From positions 13,073,232 to 13,137,231 of the forward strand of contig CM070599.1 in the NCBI GenBank assembly GCA_036346395.1: a stretch of 64,000 nt of DNA, written 5' to 3'. Below are positions 11,022 through 24,125 of this stretch, piece after piece (within the stretch, counting starts at the first letter, position 1; every line of letters starts with the position of its first letter). The position numbers and the translations under genes were made by a program. Source of the DNA: Hsuehochloa calcarea (Eukaryota > Streptophyta > Magnoliopsida > Poales > Poaceae). The notes under the pieces are model-generated. The model ran no database searches. It had not been told where the DNA came from and worked only from the letters and a program-made list of their open reading frames with translations.

Positions 11022-11309
11022 TACTGAGATTAGATAGTAAACATAAAGGACAGTTCTTTAGTTCTCTTATCATCAGCAGAGCACTGCAGATGGAAGAGAG
11101 GAGGGAAAATATGATGCAAGGAACTAGTATGCCTATGCCTAAAGGTGGGTTTGTGCTCTATAGCACATATAATGGTCGACGCGTTTTTTTTGTAAAATCA
11201 AATAGAGTTAACATGATCCTATATCATGTTGAGCATCCGCAGCCAGGGCGTCCTCATCCTCAGAGTTCCCATGTCTCTGGCTCTGGATGGTGACATAAGC
11301 GTCCTCATG
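11022..11309. other. Host sequence right of Copia-1
   Basis: Continuation of the sequence left of 3722. A short frame (11090-11293) has no recognisable domain. No gene is supported. Confidence 0.4.
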
Positions 11310-11690
11310 CAAATTGCTGCACGTTTTGGTTGTTCTCTCCCTCGAAACATTGCTCTGATGTTTGGAGCTTGGTTGGCAGGGTGTGGGAAATCTTTGCGGC
11401 TGATTGTTTGTGTTGGAATTGTTGCGGTGTGCTGGTCTATTTGGAAAAGCAAGGAATTTGAATTGGTTTGAGACAAAATGGCCGTCTCATCCCATCCAAG
11501 TAGCATTTCCTGTATGCCATGGGCTCATTCTTGGTCTATTTTGCAGAAACAGGGAGAAAAGGATCTGGTGCGTCAAGGCGCAAGCAAACTTTTCACAGGA
11601 CGCGAGGCTGGGGGCAGTGGGATGGGCGTGATCTGCCAACCAGAAGGTGTGGATAATATTCTTAGGGTGACTTTTTCAAGGTAGGATCAA
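11310..11690 (+). pseudogene. LINE (non-LTR retrotransposon) 3' fragment, zf-RVT-like region
   Basis: The conceptual protein contains NIALMFGAWLAGCGKSLR and then CVGIVAVCWSIWKSKEFE. This resembles the W...VGAAALCWAIWxxRN block found downstream of plant LINE reverse transcriptases and annotated as zf-RVT. After a frame change the sequence continues with a segment reading PSSISCMPWAHSWSILQKQ, also compatible with that C-terminal region. No reverse-transcriptase core or poly-A tail is visible, so only a short, frame-shifted 3' part remains. The assignment rests on motif recall and no search was run. Confidence 0.55.
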
Positions 11691-11789
11691 TGCAATAATA
11701 GATGATTACTAAATAACTCAAATTAAGTATGCATAGTAGTTTGAGCAAACAATATACCACATTGAAAAGATAGGATCAACGTGATCAAA

Positions 11790-12560
11790 AAAACTGTACG
11801 AGTTTGACGAACTCCGCCTCGCTGGAGATCATCTTGCCGCAGAGATCAATGTTGCAGGACACTATCTTGGGAGGCAATTCGGCGAGGGACAAGTGAGAAT
11901 TCGTCGAATGCTCGCAACTCAGAGGCGTCTACGGTGAAGCACGCGCCGTGGCAGCGCCGGAGGGGTAGTCTCTTGCGGCGCCTGTCGAGGAGTCCGTACG
12001 CGGCGACACGAGTCCAGTGTCTGGTCGGTGAGGCGCGGGCATCTGGAGACCAGCCGCTGGATGTCTCGGCCCGAATCGACGATCCAGCTCAGCGCCAGCC
12101 TCTCGACGGACGGGAGGTGGAGCGCGTCTGGTAGGTCGAGGAAGCACGAGCCGAGGCACAACGTTCGCACGGCGGCGCAGGAGTAGAGCCTCCTTGGGAT
12201 GTGGTAATGCTCGGTCGCGGTTTTTTCGGTTCCTGAAATCGTCGGGGTCATCACCGTCGGATTCGTCATTGCTGTGTCCATCTGGACCGTACGTGTCACG
12301 ACAGTATCCACCATCGCTCTCGCGGCTGTAGAGGCGCTGGCCTTTCCGGTGCGCGTCGACATGAATCTCCACTGCGTCGCGTTGCATCACGTTGGCGAGC
12401 CACTGGTCCACGTCATCAGCGACCGATTGGTTGAACGAGTGGAACGTGACGTGGAAGGAGCCCAGCAGTGGGCAGGGTTCAAAAAAATCGACCGGCTGAA
12501 AATCGGAAACATCGGACTTACCGGTGACCGCCCGGTAAAAATCCATACCGGGAAAAAATT
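11790..12560 (-). pseudogene. F-box/LRR (FBD-type) gene fragment
   Basis: The minus strand encodes two overlapping-frame pieces. One has VDQWLANVMQRDAVEIHVDAH (about 12370-12430). The other has YHIPRRLYSCAAVRTLCL and FLDLPDALHLPSVERLALSW, followed by RLVSRCPRLTDQTLDSC (about 12000-12220). This is the spacing of plant F-box/LRR proteins between the F-box and the leucine-rich repeats: a xxLPRxLYSCxxLxxLxLxxC strand, then LPSLExLxL. The F-box itself and the C-terminal FBD are absent. A D/N-rich insertion and at least one frameshift interrupt it. It looks like a decayed or transposon-captured gene piece. The intact protein would be a substrate adaptor of an SCF ubiquitin ligase, but this copy cannot be. 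Confidence 0.65.
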
Positions 12561-13340
12561 TCGGTCCAATTAAAATGCAAACCTGGCCCAATCTGAAAAG
12601 TTGGACGTTGCAGGATGATGTATGGTTTGGGAAAGGTTGTATAATTTCTGCAGAGTGTTACAAAAATTATTTGAATAGTTATGTATGCGGTCATAGACAT
12701 ATTTGAGGTTTCACATAAGAAGTAGATATTCTGAACAAGTTGGGAATGATAATTGAATGAAACATTGTGTTATTCTTGTTTACTTATTATTCTTAATTTG
12801 AATTACACTCAATCTATTTATAGTATTTAAACGCAACACTCGATTTATGCAAAAGAAGCAAAAAAAAGTCATTTCCTTTGTAGTAGTCATACATTTATAT
12901 TTGTATTATGTGGGCACAACTTGTTGAGTACTCCATGTACTCATCCTTGCTATATACAATGTTGTTTAGTTATTGAAGACACTATCAACACTTCGGTGGT
13001 CAATGATGACTTATACTTCGATGATCGTGGATAATTAGATCGTGCTACCCCGGTCGATTGTCTGTAAGTGTATGAATGGGCTACACTTGAATATTATCTT
13101 ATTCTCTTTATTGCAGTTTATTTGAGATGTTCAGCCTTTAAGGCTATTAATTGTAAGTTTTGACCATAAGGTCGCTATTATAATAATAAATGTTATTTGT
13201 TACTTTTTTAGTATTTCGTGTATGTGGAACGATATTTCATTGATGTTACCACTGTGTGTACTAGTGTGATCCTAGACTACCGTAGTATATACAACAGATC
13301 TATATTGGCTTATTTGGGTCTCCAAAATAGATGGAATAAA
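12561..13340. other. Non-coding AT-rich stretch, possibly an old LTR fragment
   Basis: No gene. About 12960-13310 has the feel of the 3' half of a Gypsy LTR: accccggtcgattgtctgta, a tgttaccactgtgtgtacta-like segment, and an end at gtatatacaaca (about 13303). I could not find a matching copy or a left edge, so the identity is tentative. It is the sequence into which element Y inserted. Confidence 0.35.
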
Positions 13341-14402
13341 TGATGAGGCCATAGGTGCCTATAGTATAAAAGTGAGTGATGTTAAATCATAATGTGATGC
13401 TAAGTCTTCACTCTTCGCTATTTTGCGGGAAGAAAGAGAGAAAGGGCTCATTTTGGCCAAGAGAGAGGAGAGGAAGGAGGAGCTAGCCAAAATAGAGCAA
13501 AGTTCCATTAAGCCAAAAGAGATCCGTGTTTACTTTCGGCCAAAAGAGGAGCCAAGTAAAAGCATATGGAGAATTGTCTTGTTTACGAAAGGTCAAGAAC
13601 AAACAATTGGAGAGTTGGAGTCACGAGTGAGTGGCTGAAAGGGAGAAGGAAGGATTTGTGGGGAGATCATGTGGTGGCCAAGAACCAAGTTAGGTAAGAG
13701 ATGACCGAAAGAGGGAAGTACCAAGATTTTGGCGAAGATAAGAAAAAGGACACAAATTCGTATTCAAATCTGAAATCAATTCAGATTCAGTCGCATAATC
13801 TGAAATGGATTTGGATTGGTACAATTCCAATTCAGCTCTTTCTTTAAAAATTTATTTAATTCAGAATTATGTGTAATTGGTTAGTTTATTTTTTTTGAAT
13901 TAAAGTGGGAGTTTGCAATAGGAGTTAATTTCGTACACTGTTCACACGCATGTACTGTCCACTGATCCTATATATTCAGGGGTAGACCCCCCATTGTTAG
14001 CAGGTTTGAGTTGAAGAAAATATAAAAAAAAATCACTTGGTTATGTGACGCATAATCAATACATATGTTTCAGAACTTCCCATCTAGGGTTTTGTGATTG
14101 CGTGAATATTGGAGGGCGGCTTTTCTTCCAAGATCCGTGATTCCTTGTGAATCATCTCATCGGTTAGTGGTATCCTCAATTGCTCACGGTTTGGTGTTGT
14201 CCTTTGGTTTGATTTTGTTTCTCTCTTCGGATTGATTCACCCTCAACCTAGTATCATTATTTACTTTAGATATACACTTGTTCTTCCGTTTTGCCGAACC
14301 AAGAAAGAGGAAAGCTTGGGTTTTGCTTTGGTCATGATTGAAATTCAAGTACCGCGAAAGATTGGGCTACATTACACATCAACTACACGTTGATCCATAT
14401 CA
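13341..14402 (+). repeat. 5' LTR of element Y
   Basis: It begins TGATGAGGCC and ends CCATATCA, followed after 3 nt by the primer-binding site. Its length (about 1.06 kb) matches the LTRs of A and N. A short Glu/Lys-rich frame (13423-13638) lies inside it but has no recognised domain and does not show the TRARA tail motif. Confidence 0.72.
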
Positions 14403-15050
14403 TTTTGGTATCAAAGCGTGGTTGATCATGGTATGTGAATTTTTTTCTTAGTACTTTGAGGTTGATCATCATGTCGAGAACTAGCAAGCGTGGCTCTAAG
14501 GGTGGATCGAACGAGGAGGTAATGTATAGTGATCTGATATTACGAGCGTCGTGTTCAATTTGATGCTACTACCGGCTATTTTCTTCATCACGAGAAGGTG
14601 TTATGCCATCAACTTGAAGCACAAATCCAAGGGGTGCAAGACACGTTTGAGCGATCGTCTTAACACAAGCGAGCGATGTATGATGTAAGGTTTCGACAAT
14701 CGAACCTTGCTACCCGTCGCCTAGAGGAGAGGTTACCACTTCCATTAGAAGATAATAAAGCGGTGCTACCCCAACCACAATATGGACATGCACAGCGTGT
14801 TGTAAGCCGTGATGGAGATGACTTCTATCTTTGTTTATTAGGAGGAGGCTATTTCTAATGATCGTGAAAGACATCAATAATATCCGGCGTGATTACCTTG
14901 ATCGTCGAGGTCTTTGAGCAGGGAGGATGTCGTGGCGAAGTGAAGAATGTGAAGGCGACCGTATTGGGAGAATCAAGCTCACCATACGAGTTGAAAGGCA
15001 ATGAAGCAAGTTGCGTGGGAACGATTCATGCTGACATACTATACAAGGAC

Positions 15051-16921
15051 TGTAGGACCGTAAAGGCGACTAGGGGGGGTGAATAGGCGCTTTCTCAACT
15101 TTCTCGCCTAAATCAAATACAGCACGAACTTTACTCCTTTAGCTATGAAAGCTAAGAAGATCAGTAAGCGCACAGTGGAAGCCTTGTGCTAAATTTGATA
15201 TACCCCTCAACCACACGACACAAAAGAAGAAAAGAACTCACGGTTCTTAACTGGGTACTGGCGGTCTGACCGGCTACCACGGGCGGTCTGACCGACGGTC
15301 AACAATGATCGGCCGGCAACTAAGCGGCGGTCGGACGGTGGACATCGATTCGACACAGCAAGATCTTGGCGATCGAAAAGCGGCGGTCGGACGCCGTTGC
15401 AACACCGGTCGACCGGTTCGTCGATCTTGAAAACTCAACCCAAATCCAAAGCGAAATTTGATCCAACTTTTGATTCAACCAATAAAACTTGACCAAATTT
15501 GAGCACACCTTTCTAATGATATTAGAGACCTATTTCTAGCGACGATCCTTCAGATCCACTTCGTAGAATCGATCTCTCAAGGTTTTACAAAAGAAGTGCA
15601 CAAACCCTAGAAATATGAAAATCTTGATTCAAGACTTGCTTGTGGGGGTTGATGATCTAGATGACTCTAGGAGTATCCCCACACATCAAAGCAAGATAAA
15701 TAGTCCAAGGGACCAAGCATAAACCTTTGAATCAAGGAAGCATCAAAATCATCCAAAAGGGAGAAGAACACAAAGGGAACAAATGACCTTTCAATTAAGC
15801 ATCACAAGATTGCTTGATCACACAAGATGCTTACAAAGCCTCTCCAACAAGGAGGGCAAGAGCTCACACAAGGAGCACACCCCAAACCCTAGTTCTCCTC
15901 TCCTCTCCTCTCAACCCTAGAAAAAGGAAGAAGGGGCCAAATGAATGCTTGAGGGTTTTCCATCTCCCCCCTTTCTATTTATATTAGAGGGCTAGGGTTT
16001 GACTTTTGGGACCACATACACATGGGACCCACACACATAACTATTGAAGCAATCGCCTGCTTCACCACGTGTAGGTTGATCAGCGGTTCTCATCACGTCG
16101 CCAAGCCTCTCTTGTCCGACTCCCATCGGAACCTTCCAGAGACTCGCACCGATATCCGCACACTGATCCAACCGGTATGCGAACTACCGTTCGATCCATC
16201 TTGCCCATTCTGCACCATGCTTGTGTCACACGACCTCACCCGGTATCCGTGATCGTTCTGGACCTCAGCTCTACAAGCGTAGTCCCGATCCATTCACCGT
16301 TGACGTCGTTGACCTGCAAGCCACCTGCACAACAATAGACAAACAAACCGTTTACGGGAACAAGTTCTTCACAACTTGACCCACGTCAGCTCCGCAATGC
16401 AATATACATCAATAAAGCATTGACAATCATACATAAACCACAATCAAAACACATCAATGCAAACTTGGCTAACCTCCAAGTCAATCTTGGTCGACCAGCC
16501 CCACAAGGCGGTCAGACCGATTCGAGCGATCGGACCGCTCCCACAGCGGCGGTCGGACCGGTCAAAAGACAAGCCAAATTTCGCGTGAAAATCCGAAACC
16601 TTCTGGAATTTTCAACTCAATAGAACTTTTGACTGGGAGCTCCAAAAATGATGGGACCACAACCAGGAGACTCCCCTCACTTGCCTACACAACCTATTTT
16701 TGGCTCAACTCCAAAAACGACTTTTCAATTTTCCGGTCGAACCGGCCGACATGGCGATCGGACCTCCCCACGGGCGGTCTGACCGCCCGACACAACCGGT
16801 CGGACGCTTTGTGGTGCAGCGACCTTGGAACAAACCCAAAGCGAGATTTTGCAAACCAACAACGCCATTGCCAATTGACTCATCATCACGAGATCGTGCA
16901 CATATCCTCACGATATCCACA
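15051..16921 (-). repeat. 3' LTR of the SIRE-like element
   Basis: It pairs with 24140-26005. AT-rich portions are nearly identical between the two. GC-rich portions carrying the GGTCnGACC motif differ by many one- to several-base indels, mostly losses in this copy (for example at 15240-15430). The TATA-like element reads tataaatag on the minus strand (15975-15983). Confidence 0.93.
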
Positions 16922-18240
16922 ATCTCCCCCTTGATGAACACATTGGCAATTATCAAGAAAATGTGGTTTTTCGAAATGAAAAGTAAAAACTTCGTCGTTT
17001 TCGCATAAAGACACAACTTGGTCCATAAGCATGAAAAAGCCTAGGAACCGACCAAGCTGGCTTCAGGATAGTACAAGCAAGTGAGATAAGGCAATGAAAG
17101 CACAAGAGGATTCAAATTCCAGAAAATAGCCAAAAATCTCACTTAGGTCCATATGAAAGACAAAATGACTATTTGACCTATGATCATTGAGAGTCTTCTT
17201 CAATTGCAATTAAAATCAGAAACAGGCAATAAAACCCAGAGACTCAACTCACTATGATCACAAATTTTCAAAAGGCTCATTTTCTTCTTTTTATAAGTGT
17301 GTTCTTTTATGTAGGAAACCAACCACTACAATCTTTCTCCCCCTTTGACAATGAATTCATCAAGATGCATGGGAAAAGAAAGAGCATGAAGGAATGACTT
17401 TATTTTTGAACTTTAGTAAAAGGAGCCATGACCATTAACCAAGTAGACAGTACAAGTATTATACCAAGCCATATAAAGAGTAGAAGCCATATCCAATCAT
17501 GGCAAAATATATCTTTAAAGCTAAAACCAAGATAGCGATGTCGAGATTAAAAGAATTAAAACCATGAAGGGTTGCTCAATATCATAGTTTCACTAATGAC
17601 AACCAAAAATGAGTCAAGCCATGTCTATAAGTAAAAGAGTCTCAAAACAAGAACCGAGGTATTTTGAGCATTAAGAGTACACTTTTGAAGCAAAACTCAA
17701 GCACATAGCCTTTTGAGCATTTTCCTAAAATGATTTTTTTCAATGTGCTAGATCTCAAGCCTTGCGCGACCATCTCAAGCGATAAGCTTAAAAGAATGAT
17801 CTAGGTCATCCAAAACTCCCCGAGTTCATGCCTAGTGCAATGGCAAGCCGTCTCATGAGAAAGAATTGGTGAGATCAGTTTTTCATATGAGAAAATCTCA
17901 TTTTCATTTGCTTGACTTAAGAAGATAAAAGCTCATTTTCATCTCAAAAGTTCAAGACTCAATTCAACCTATTTGACATGGCAAGAATCATAAGAGGATC
18001 ACTAGAGCGAGAACTAGACACAAGATCCAACAAGACATGGTTTGATTCAATTTGTTCACAGATATAAAGCTAGCAAAGCGAAGCTAAGCAAAACAAGAAA
18101 GGCCATAAAGAGGTCTAGCGGTGACACTTGATATGACAAGGTATAGAATATGAAATCAAATCATACAAGGATAAAGATCAAAGCTCCACAACTTTTATCA
18201 TACAATGCAAGACAAATGAATTGAAACATGCATTAAGATA
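16922..18240 (-). other. 3' non-coding region of the SIRE-like element
   Basis: About 1.3 kb between the end of RNase H and the PPT. It has no frame above about 100 codons and no recognised domain. SIRE elements can carry an envelope-like gene in this position. I see no transmembrane-rich reading frame here, so that gene is absent or fully decayed. Confidence 0.6.
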
Positions 18241-21200
18241 CAATGAATGCAAAAGAACAACTTCCCCCTCAAAACAGCCCAATAGGACTAATAACCCTAA
18301 CTCTCCCATAAGCGACAAAGCGAGAAGAATCAAGAGCTTTAGTAAAAATATCGCAAACCGTTGTTACGACTCTACAAAATGGAGCACAACATCACCCTTC
18401 TCAACATGGTCTCTCGAAAATGAAATCGAATATCAATGTGTTTAGTCTGGAATGTTGCCTTTGGTTTTTGGCAATATTGTCGAAGTGTTGTCACGAAAAG
18501 AGGAACACTTCTCAAGGATAACCCATAGTCCCGGCGTGGATAGAATCCAGAGAACACGAGAGCGACCATCGGCGGCGATTAGATACTCGGCCTCGGTGTG
18601 GGTGTGCAATGTAAGTATTTTCTAGAAGACCAAGAAACAAGAGATGTGCCCAAGAAATGACAAGTGCGAAGTACTCTTCCTATCCACTCTACACCCATAA
18701 AATCAGCATCGAAAATGCTCGAATTGAGAGAGCGAAGAAGAAGAATACGAGTCCAAAGTCAAGAGTATCTTGAAGATACACGAAGATCTGACGTCTTGCT
18801 TGCGATGAGAAGCACGAGGAAGCAAAGCGAGCGCCGCGGACATACGGCAAATTGTATGTTGGCCTCGTATTTGTGAGATAGAGGAGGAGCCAATCATCTG
18901 CGATACTCTTACGGTCCACGGACTCTCCATCCTCATCGAGGTCGATGACGGTGGTAGTAGCAATGGGAGTAGACATTGGCCTCTGCTTCCCATATTGAAG
19001 CGCGAAGAAGGTCCTTTGTATACTTACTCGGTGAGCGAAGGTGCCTTCTTTGGTTGCTTGATTTGTAGGCCAAGGAAGAATGTCGACTCTCCCATCATGC
19101 TCATCTCAAACTCACTTGCTCATCGAATCGAAAATCTGAACACCAAAGCATGAGAAGAACCACCGAAAATAATATCATCCACATAAATCTGAACCAACAA
19201 GAAATCACTGCCATGCCTGAGAGTGAACAAGGTTTTATCAACCATTCCCATTTTGAAATTATTTTCAAGCAAGAAACTCTTAAGCATGTCATACCAAGCT
19301 CTAGGAGCTTGTTTCAATCCATCTGAGGGCTTTAGAGTTTAAAAACATGGTTTGGGAATTTTGATTTTCAAAACCGGAGGTTGCTTGACAAAGACCTCTT
19401 CTTCTATGAAGCCATTCAAGAAAGCACTTTTAACATCCATTTGAAAAAGCTTGAAACCCTTGGATGTTGCAAATGCTAAAAGAATGCGAATGGCCTCCAA
19501 TCTAGCTACTGGAGCAAAGGTCTCTTCAAAGTCTAAGCCCTCTACCTGGGAATAACCTTGAGCTACAAGTCTAGCCTTATTGCGAACAACCAATCCATCC
19601 TCACTTTGCTTATTTTTAAAAACCCATTTTATTCCAATAACATGAGAATCAGAAGGTCGCTCAACTAAAGTCCAGACTTTGTTTCTTTCAAAGTTCTCAA
19701 GCTCTTCATGCATGGCATTGACCCAAGAGGCATCAGATAAAGCATGGGTGATATCTCGGGGTTCAAAAGAAGCGACAAAAGCGAGTGTGCGGGAGAATCG
19801 GGAGAAATAAACACAGGCGAGTGACTCGCTCTTGAAGATCCCCAATCATCTGCTCAGGTGGATGTTGTCGCTGAATACGAAGAGGTGCTCCTGGTGCAGA
19901 AGTGGCCTCTACCCCATGAGTTGTCGAGGTAGGAACAGAGCCACTCAGATCGTCGGTGAGGATAGGAGGAGGCTGCTCGGTGGCGGAGTAGTAGTAGCGG
20001 GCTCTCCACCCTCTCAGAAGTAGCTGGAGGATGGTTTGGTTCCTCATCCTCAGAGTCATCATCGACGAAGATGCTTCCTTGAAGTTCAGGATCCTGTGTA
20101 CCTGTAGCATCGGGTCTAGTACCAGGACTAGTCTCATCAAAAGTGACTTCGCAAGTCTCAACAATTTTGTTAGTATCAACATTAAAAACACGATAGCCAC
20201 GAGAATGAGCAGGATATCCAAGAAATATGCCATCAAAGCATCTAGACTCAAATTTATCAAGGTTGCCATGTTTAAGAATGAAGCACTTGCAACCAAAAAT
20301 CTTGAAATGAGAGACTTTGGGAGAATGACCAAATCTAAGTTCATAAGAGGTCTTCCCAACCACAGATCTCAAGAAAACCCTATTGGAGATATAACAAGCG
20401 GAGAGATCGCCTCATTAAAATCTCCTAGGAGTAGAATGCTCATCTAGCATAGTCAGAGCCATCTCTACAAGGGTTACATTCTTCCTTTCTACCACACCAT
20501 TCTGTTTGGGAACTCTAGGAGAAGAAAAGCGATGCTCAATTCCCTATTAGTGCGGAAGGTAGAAAAGAAGAATTCTTGAATTACATCCCATTGTCACTCC
20601 TAATGGCTCTCAAAGCTCAGGTATCTCAACAACAATTCTAAGGACCAAATCTCTAAAGAATCCAAATGCTTCGTCCTTAGAAGCAAGAAAATAAACCCAT
20701 GAATACCTGGAGTAATCATCCACAACCACCAGCACATACCATTTCCCACCGGTGTTGAACTCTAGAAGGACCAAGCTGTGTCTAAGTGAAGAAGGCATCA
20801 CAGTCCATCAGTCATTACCAAAGTAAGAGGTGGGTGGGAAGCGGACACCATCTTACCATGTCTCTGAGGCGAGCACACAAGATCTCTAACAACCTTTAGC
20901 CTAGGCAAACCTCTAATCAAGTCCTTGCAACTGACTCTAGACAAATGATCAAAACCTATATGCCCAAGTCTACGATGCCACAAAACAAGATCATGAGAAT
21001 CGAGGCTACAAGACACCTAGGACCTGGAAGTGAAGAAATCTTGAAATTTGCACAGAAGATCTTCTCAAACACGGAGATCTCAAAGACAAGCTCACCCAGG
21101 AATCTAGAACTCTACACTCACCACGCTTAAACCTCACTTCTAGACCCTCATCAAGCGGTGAGAAGCAGATAGAAGATTATACCTCGACTTACTTACCAAG

Positions 21201-21480
21201 CGGCGTCTTTAAGCATGAACTTGTCGTTGACGCGCCACGGTGCCCTTTGCGATCCACGGTCCGGTAGAAGCATCCCCAAAGGTAATCAATTCGTTGCGGA
21301 TGCACGTGTGAGGAGGAGAACCATCTAGAATCTCGGTCATATGTCGAGAACACCGAGTCAACAAGCCATATGTCCTCCTTCCTCGCACAGCCGGACCTAA
21401 AAGCACAATCGAAAACATCCGTGCCTCGATCTTGGGGTTAGTGATAAATGATCGAGAATTGATCTTGAGAAGCACGATGT
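18240..21480 (-). pseudogene. SIRE-like pol: protease, integrase, reverse transcriptase, RNase H
   Basis: Blocks in minus-strand order are: protease remnant CSRHMTEILDG (about 21340), whose DSG is broken by a small deletion; integrase zinc region LWHRRLGHIGFDHL (about 20980) and core VVDDYSRYSWVYFL (about 20700); the C-terminal integrase block SYELRFGHSPKVSHFKIFGCKCF (about 20290-20360); reverse transcriptase from WVNAMHEELENF through FQMDVKSAFLNGF (19339-19845), then LKQAPRAWYDML and IYVDDIIFGG (YVDD 19174-19185); and RNase H with DYGLSLRSVPLF and KTKHIDIRFHF (18372-18569). Stops and frameshifts fall between nearly every block. It would copy and integrate the element; this copy is not functional as read. 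Confidence 0.88.
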
Positions 21481-24087
21481 GCGGGAGCAGCAGAGAAGCA
21501 ATGAAACATGATCGGGAATAAAATCATAAGGATGCACATGAGAACCACCTAGACCTCTCAAAACGATCTACCAAAAGATCGATACTCCCCTGTCTAGGTG
21601 CTACCCGTGGTCTCTCCTCACGATGTCCTAATCCAACATCTTGCCTAGACCCACCAAAAGAGTCTACAAAGTTCTCTACAAATCTAGGCCTATATGTGTT
21701 GCGATAAGCGGTGCCTAGCTCTAGAGACTACAGTGGAGAAGGACTCCTCTAATGGATCTCGGGCGCTCATCCTCTCTTTTCTCTCAAGTTTTGCTCTCCG
21801 GAAGCAGAACTCAACAGTATGGCCTTCTTTCTTGCAGAAAGTGCAATGATACTAGACCTTTTGAGAGGTCTGTACAGAATGAGTAAAAGCACCTTTCTTG
21901 CCAGAAAGAGTTTGAGCAAAACCAGCGGATTTGAAAACAACCCCGGATGGCTTAGGAGGTTCTAGCTCAAACAGACCATTCTTCACAACTCTAGCAATCC
22001 TAGGTGGGTTTTTCTTGGAATGCTCTAGGGGATTGAAACCTAGAGCACTATTTTTCACGCTCACCTTGGATTGATCAAGAATCATGTTGAGTTTCTTTTT
22101 CCCACTTGAAAACTTCTCAAGAGTCACCTTGAGGTAATCATTCTCTTTAATTAAACCTTCACATCTAGTGCACTTGCTAGACTTGATTACCTCATTACGC
22201 TTACTCTTAAGAAGGGCCACTTCCACTTTGAAGGCCTCACAAGACACACAATAGGATTCCTTATTCCTATTCAACTGCTCCTTAAATTTGACTCTAAATG
22301 CCTCTTGAATCTGATTAATCATGGTTTCAACTTCAGCATTCAAAACACAAGAGTTAGAATCAATAACTTTCTTGGAAGCAGTAAGGGACATGGATCTTTC
22401 AATTTTAGCCTTTTCTTCAAGAGTCTTGTTTAAGGCTTCAATCTCTATTGTAAGCTTGGGAAAATTTTCACAAGATGCAACTCTAGAGTAAACCAGCATT
22501 TCTGTCATCTCTTGCATCTTAATCCTATTATTCTTACAATGAGAGCATGTGTGACTAGCATCAAATTTTTGCAATTCTTTCAAAGAGCTATCCAGTTTTA
22601 ATTCTAGCAAAGCACAATTTGAGCAAGTTAAAGGGATAGCTTCCATGGCAGTCACATCAAGTGAAATGGCATCTAAGCAAGCAGAACTAGACTTGAGAGA
22701 TTCTAGTTCATCGAGAGCATCTTTTAGTTGATTAGTAACAGAGGAATGAGCAGATTTCAAGCTTGTCAATTCTTTAAGCAAGCTAGTGCAGGATTCACAA
22801 ATATCATCAGGATTAATAGATTTAAGCCTAACAACTTCTAGGTTCAAATTATCAATCATAATATCCTGCTTCTTAATCATTTTAACTTGCTTATGCAATT
22901 TCTGTTCAGCAAGCACCAAGGCCCTTTTCATGTCAGCAATAGAAGGGCATACCTCATCAGGATCACTAAAGGGATCCTCATCGTTGGAGGAGTCGCTGTC
23001 GTGGCTGTTCTTGGCCATGAAGCACATGCCTGTGAAATCATGAGCCTTCTTCTTGCCACGAGAGTCACTCTCGTCATCCTCCGTTTCCGAGTCCACATCG
23101 CTCATGTTTACATTTTCTAGAGCGGCAAGGACCCGGCTGACAAACTTCCGGTAGTTTGTCTTCTTGGGTTTTGCATCCCTCTCCTGGGGATGTCTTCGTG
23201 TCTCCTTCTCCTCCTTGCCCTTTAGCTTGGGGCATCTCGAACGAATGTGGTTTGGCTCACCACATTCGAAGCATGTGATAGGTCCACTTCTCCTCCTATT
23301 CCTCACCTTGTTATACGCTCTTGTGAATTTGGTGGATAGGAGGGCCAAGTCATCCTCGGGCAGTTTCTCAAGTTGCTCATCGCTTAAAGAATGTAAAGCA
23401 GATAATGAAAAACCAGATGAGCTGCAATCAAGAGACTCAGAAGAACAACCCTTGGATTTGTCGACCACTAATGCCATTAACTCTGTCTTGGGGAGACGCG
23501 AGATAAAATCAATCTCATGCGTCTTCAACCTCGAGTAACGCTTATCCATGGTAAGCTCACTCATGACAGTGTTGTCATTGATGGAAGTGATCTTCATTCC
23601 CCAGACCTTCACATCAAGAGCACCCAAAAGCTGGCGTGCATTTTCAGACTCAGAAAATACCAAGTCAACAGCGCGGAGATCATGAAGAATCTTAAAAAAT
23701 TGTCCCCACAGCTCATCCAAAGACTCACTAGGCCTTTGCTCGATCTTTGAGTATACTTTCTTGGTGGTTACATCTCACTTCCATGATCGCGATGGACCCT
23801 TCATGATAATTACAAAGAGTCCGCGGATCTCATGAAGCGACCGCAAGTGAGCAACACGCTCAAACTCGGATCGACTAAGGCCATGGATCAAATAATTCGA
23901 GCCTTCTTTGTTGGCCTCCACATGCGGAGTGATCATATCGCCATCGGCTAGCACGACATAAGGGTTTTCACCTTAAGCCAAATAGCGTGCCCTTGAGCCT
24001 CGATATTTGCTTGCATCTGAGCCTTCAATATGCAAAGTCAACTCCATCAAAAATATGTGGCTTGGTTGAGTACTTGTTAGTCGCCAT
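21481..24087 (-). pseudogene. SIRE-like gag with two zinc knuckles and CxxC coiled-coil region
   Basis: The gag start MATNKYSTKPHIFDG is at 24087 and is interrupted after 20 codons by TGA. The largest open part (21852-23720, 622 codons) carries, by residue: a nucleocapsid knuckle C150-C153-H158-C163; a highly charged D/E/S segment (about 205-260); and then Leu/Lys/Glu-rich, predicted coiled-coil sequence with five CxxC pairs at 308/311, 366/369, 392/395, 491/494 and 517/520. A TAG ends this frame. It is immediately followed in the same frame by YHCTFCKKEGHTVEFC, a second CCHC knuckle (21804-21845). If read through, gag would exceed 740 residues, unusually long for Copia but typical for SIRE-type elements. 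Confidence 0.88.
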
Positions 24088-24125
24088 GGCTCCAAAGACA
24101 GTTAAGATCTATGAGAAGAGCTAAC

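Noticed and set aside
12480..12600. Possible hAT-type terminal sequence (ccggtgaccgcccggtaaaa and similar)
   Set aside because: No matching inverted end or 8-bp duplication could be found, and the match is by impression only.
13423..13638. A 71-codon Glu/Lys-rich frame as a gene
   Set aside because: It lies inside the LTR of element Y, has no domain, and its composition follows from a purine-rich stretch.
16922..18240. Envelope-like gene of the SIRE-type element
   Set aside because: Position is right, but there is no long frame, signal peptide or transmembrane segment.
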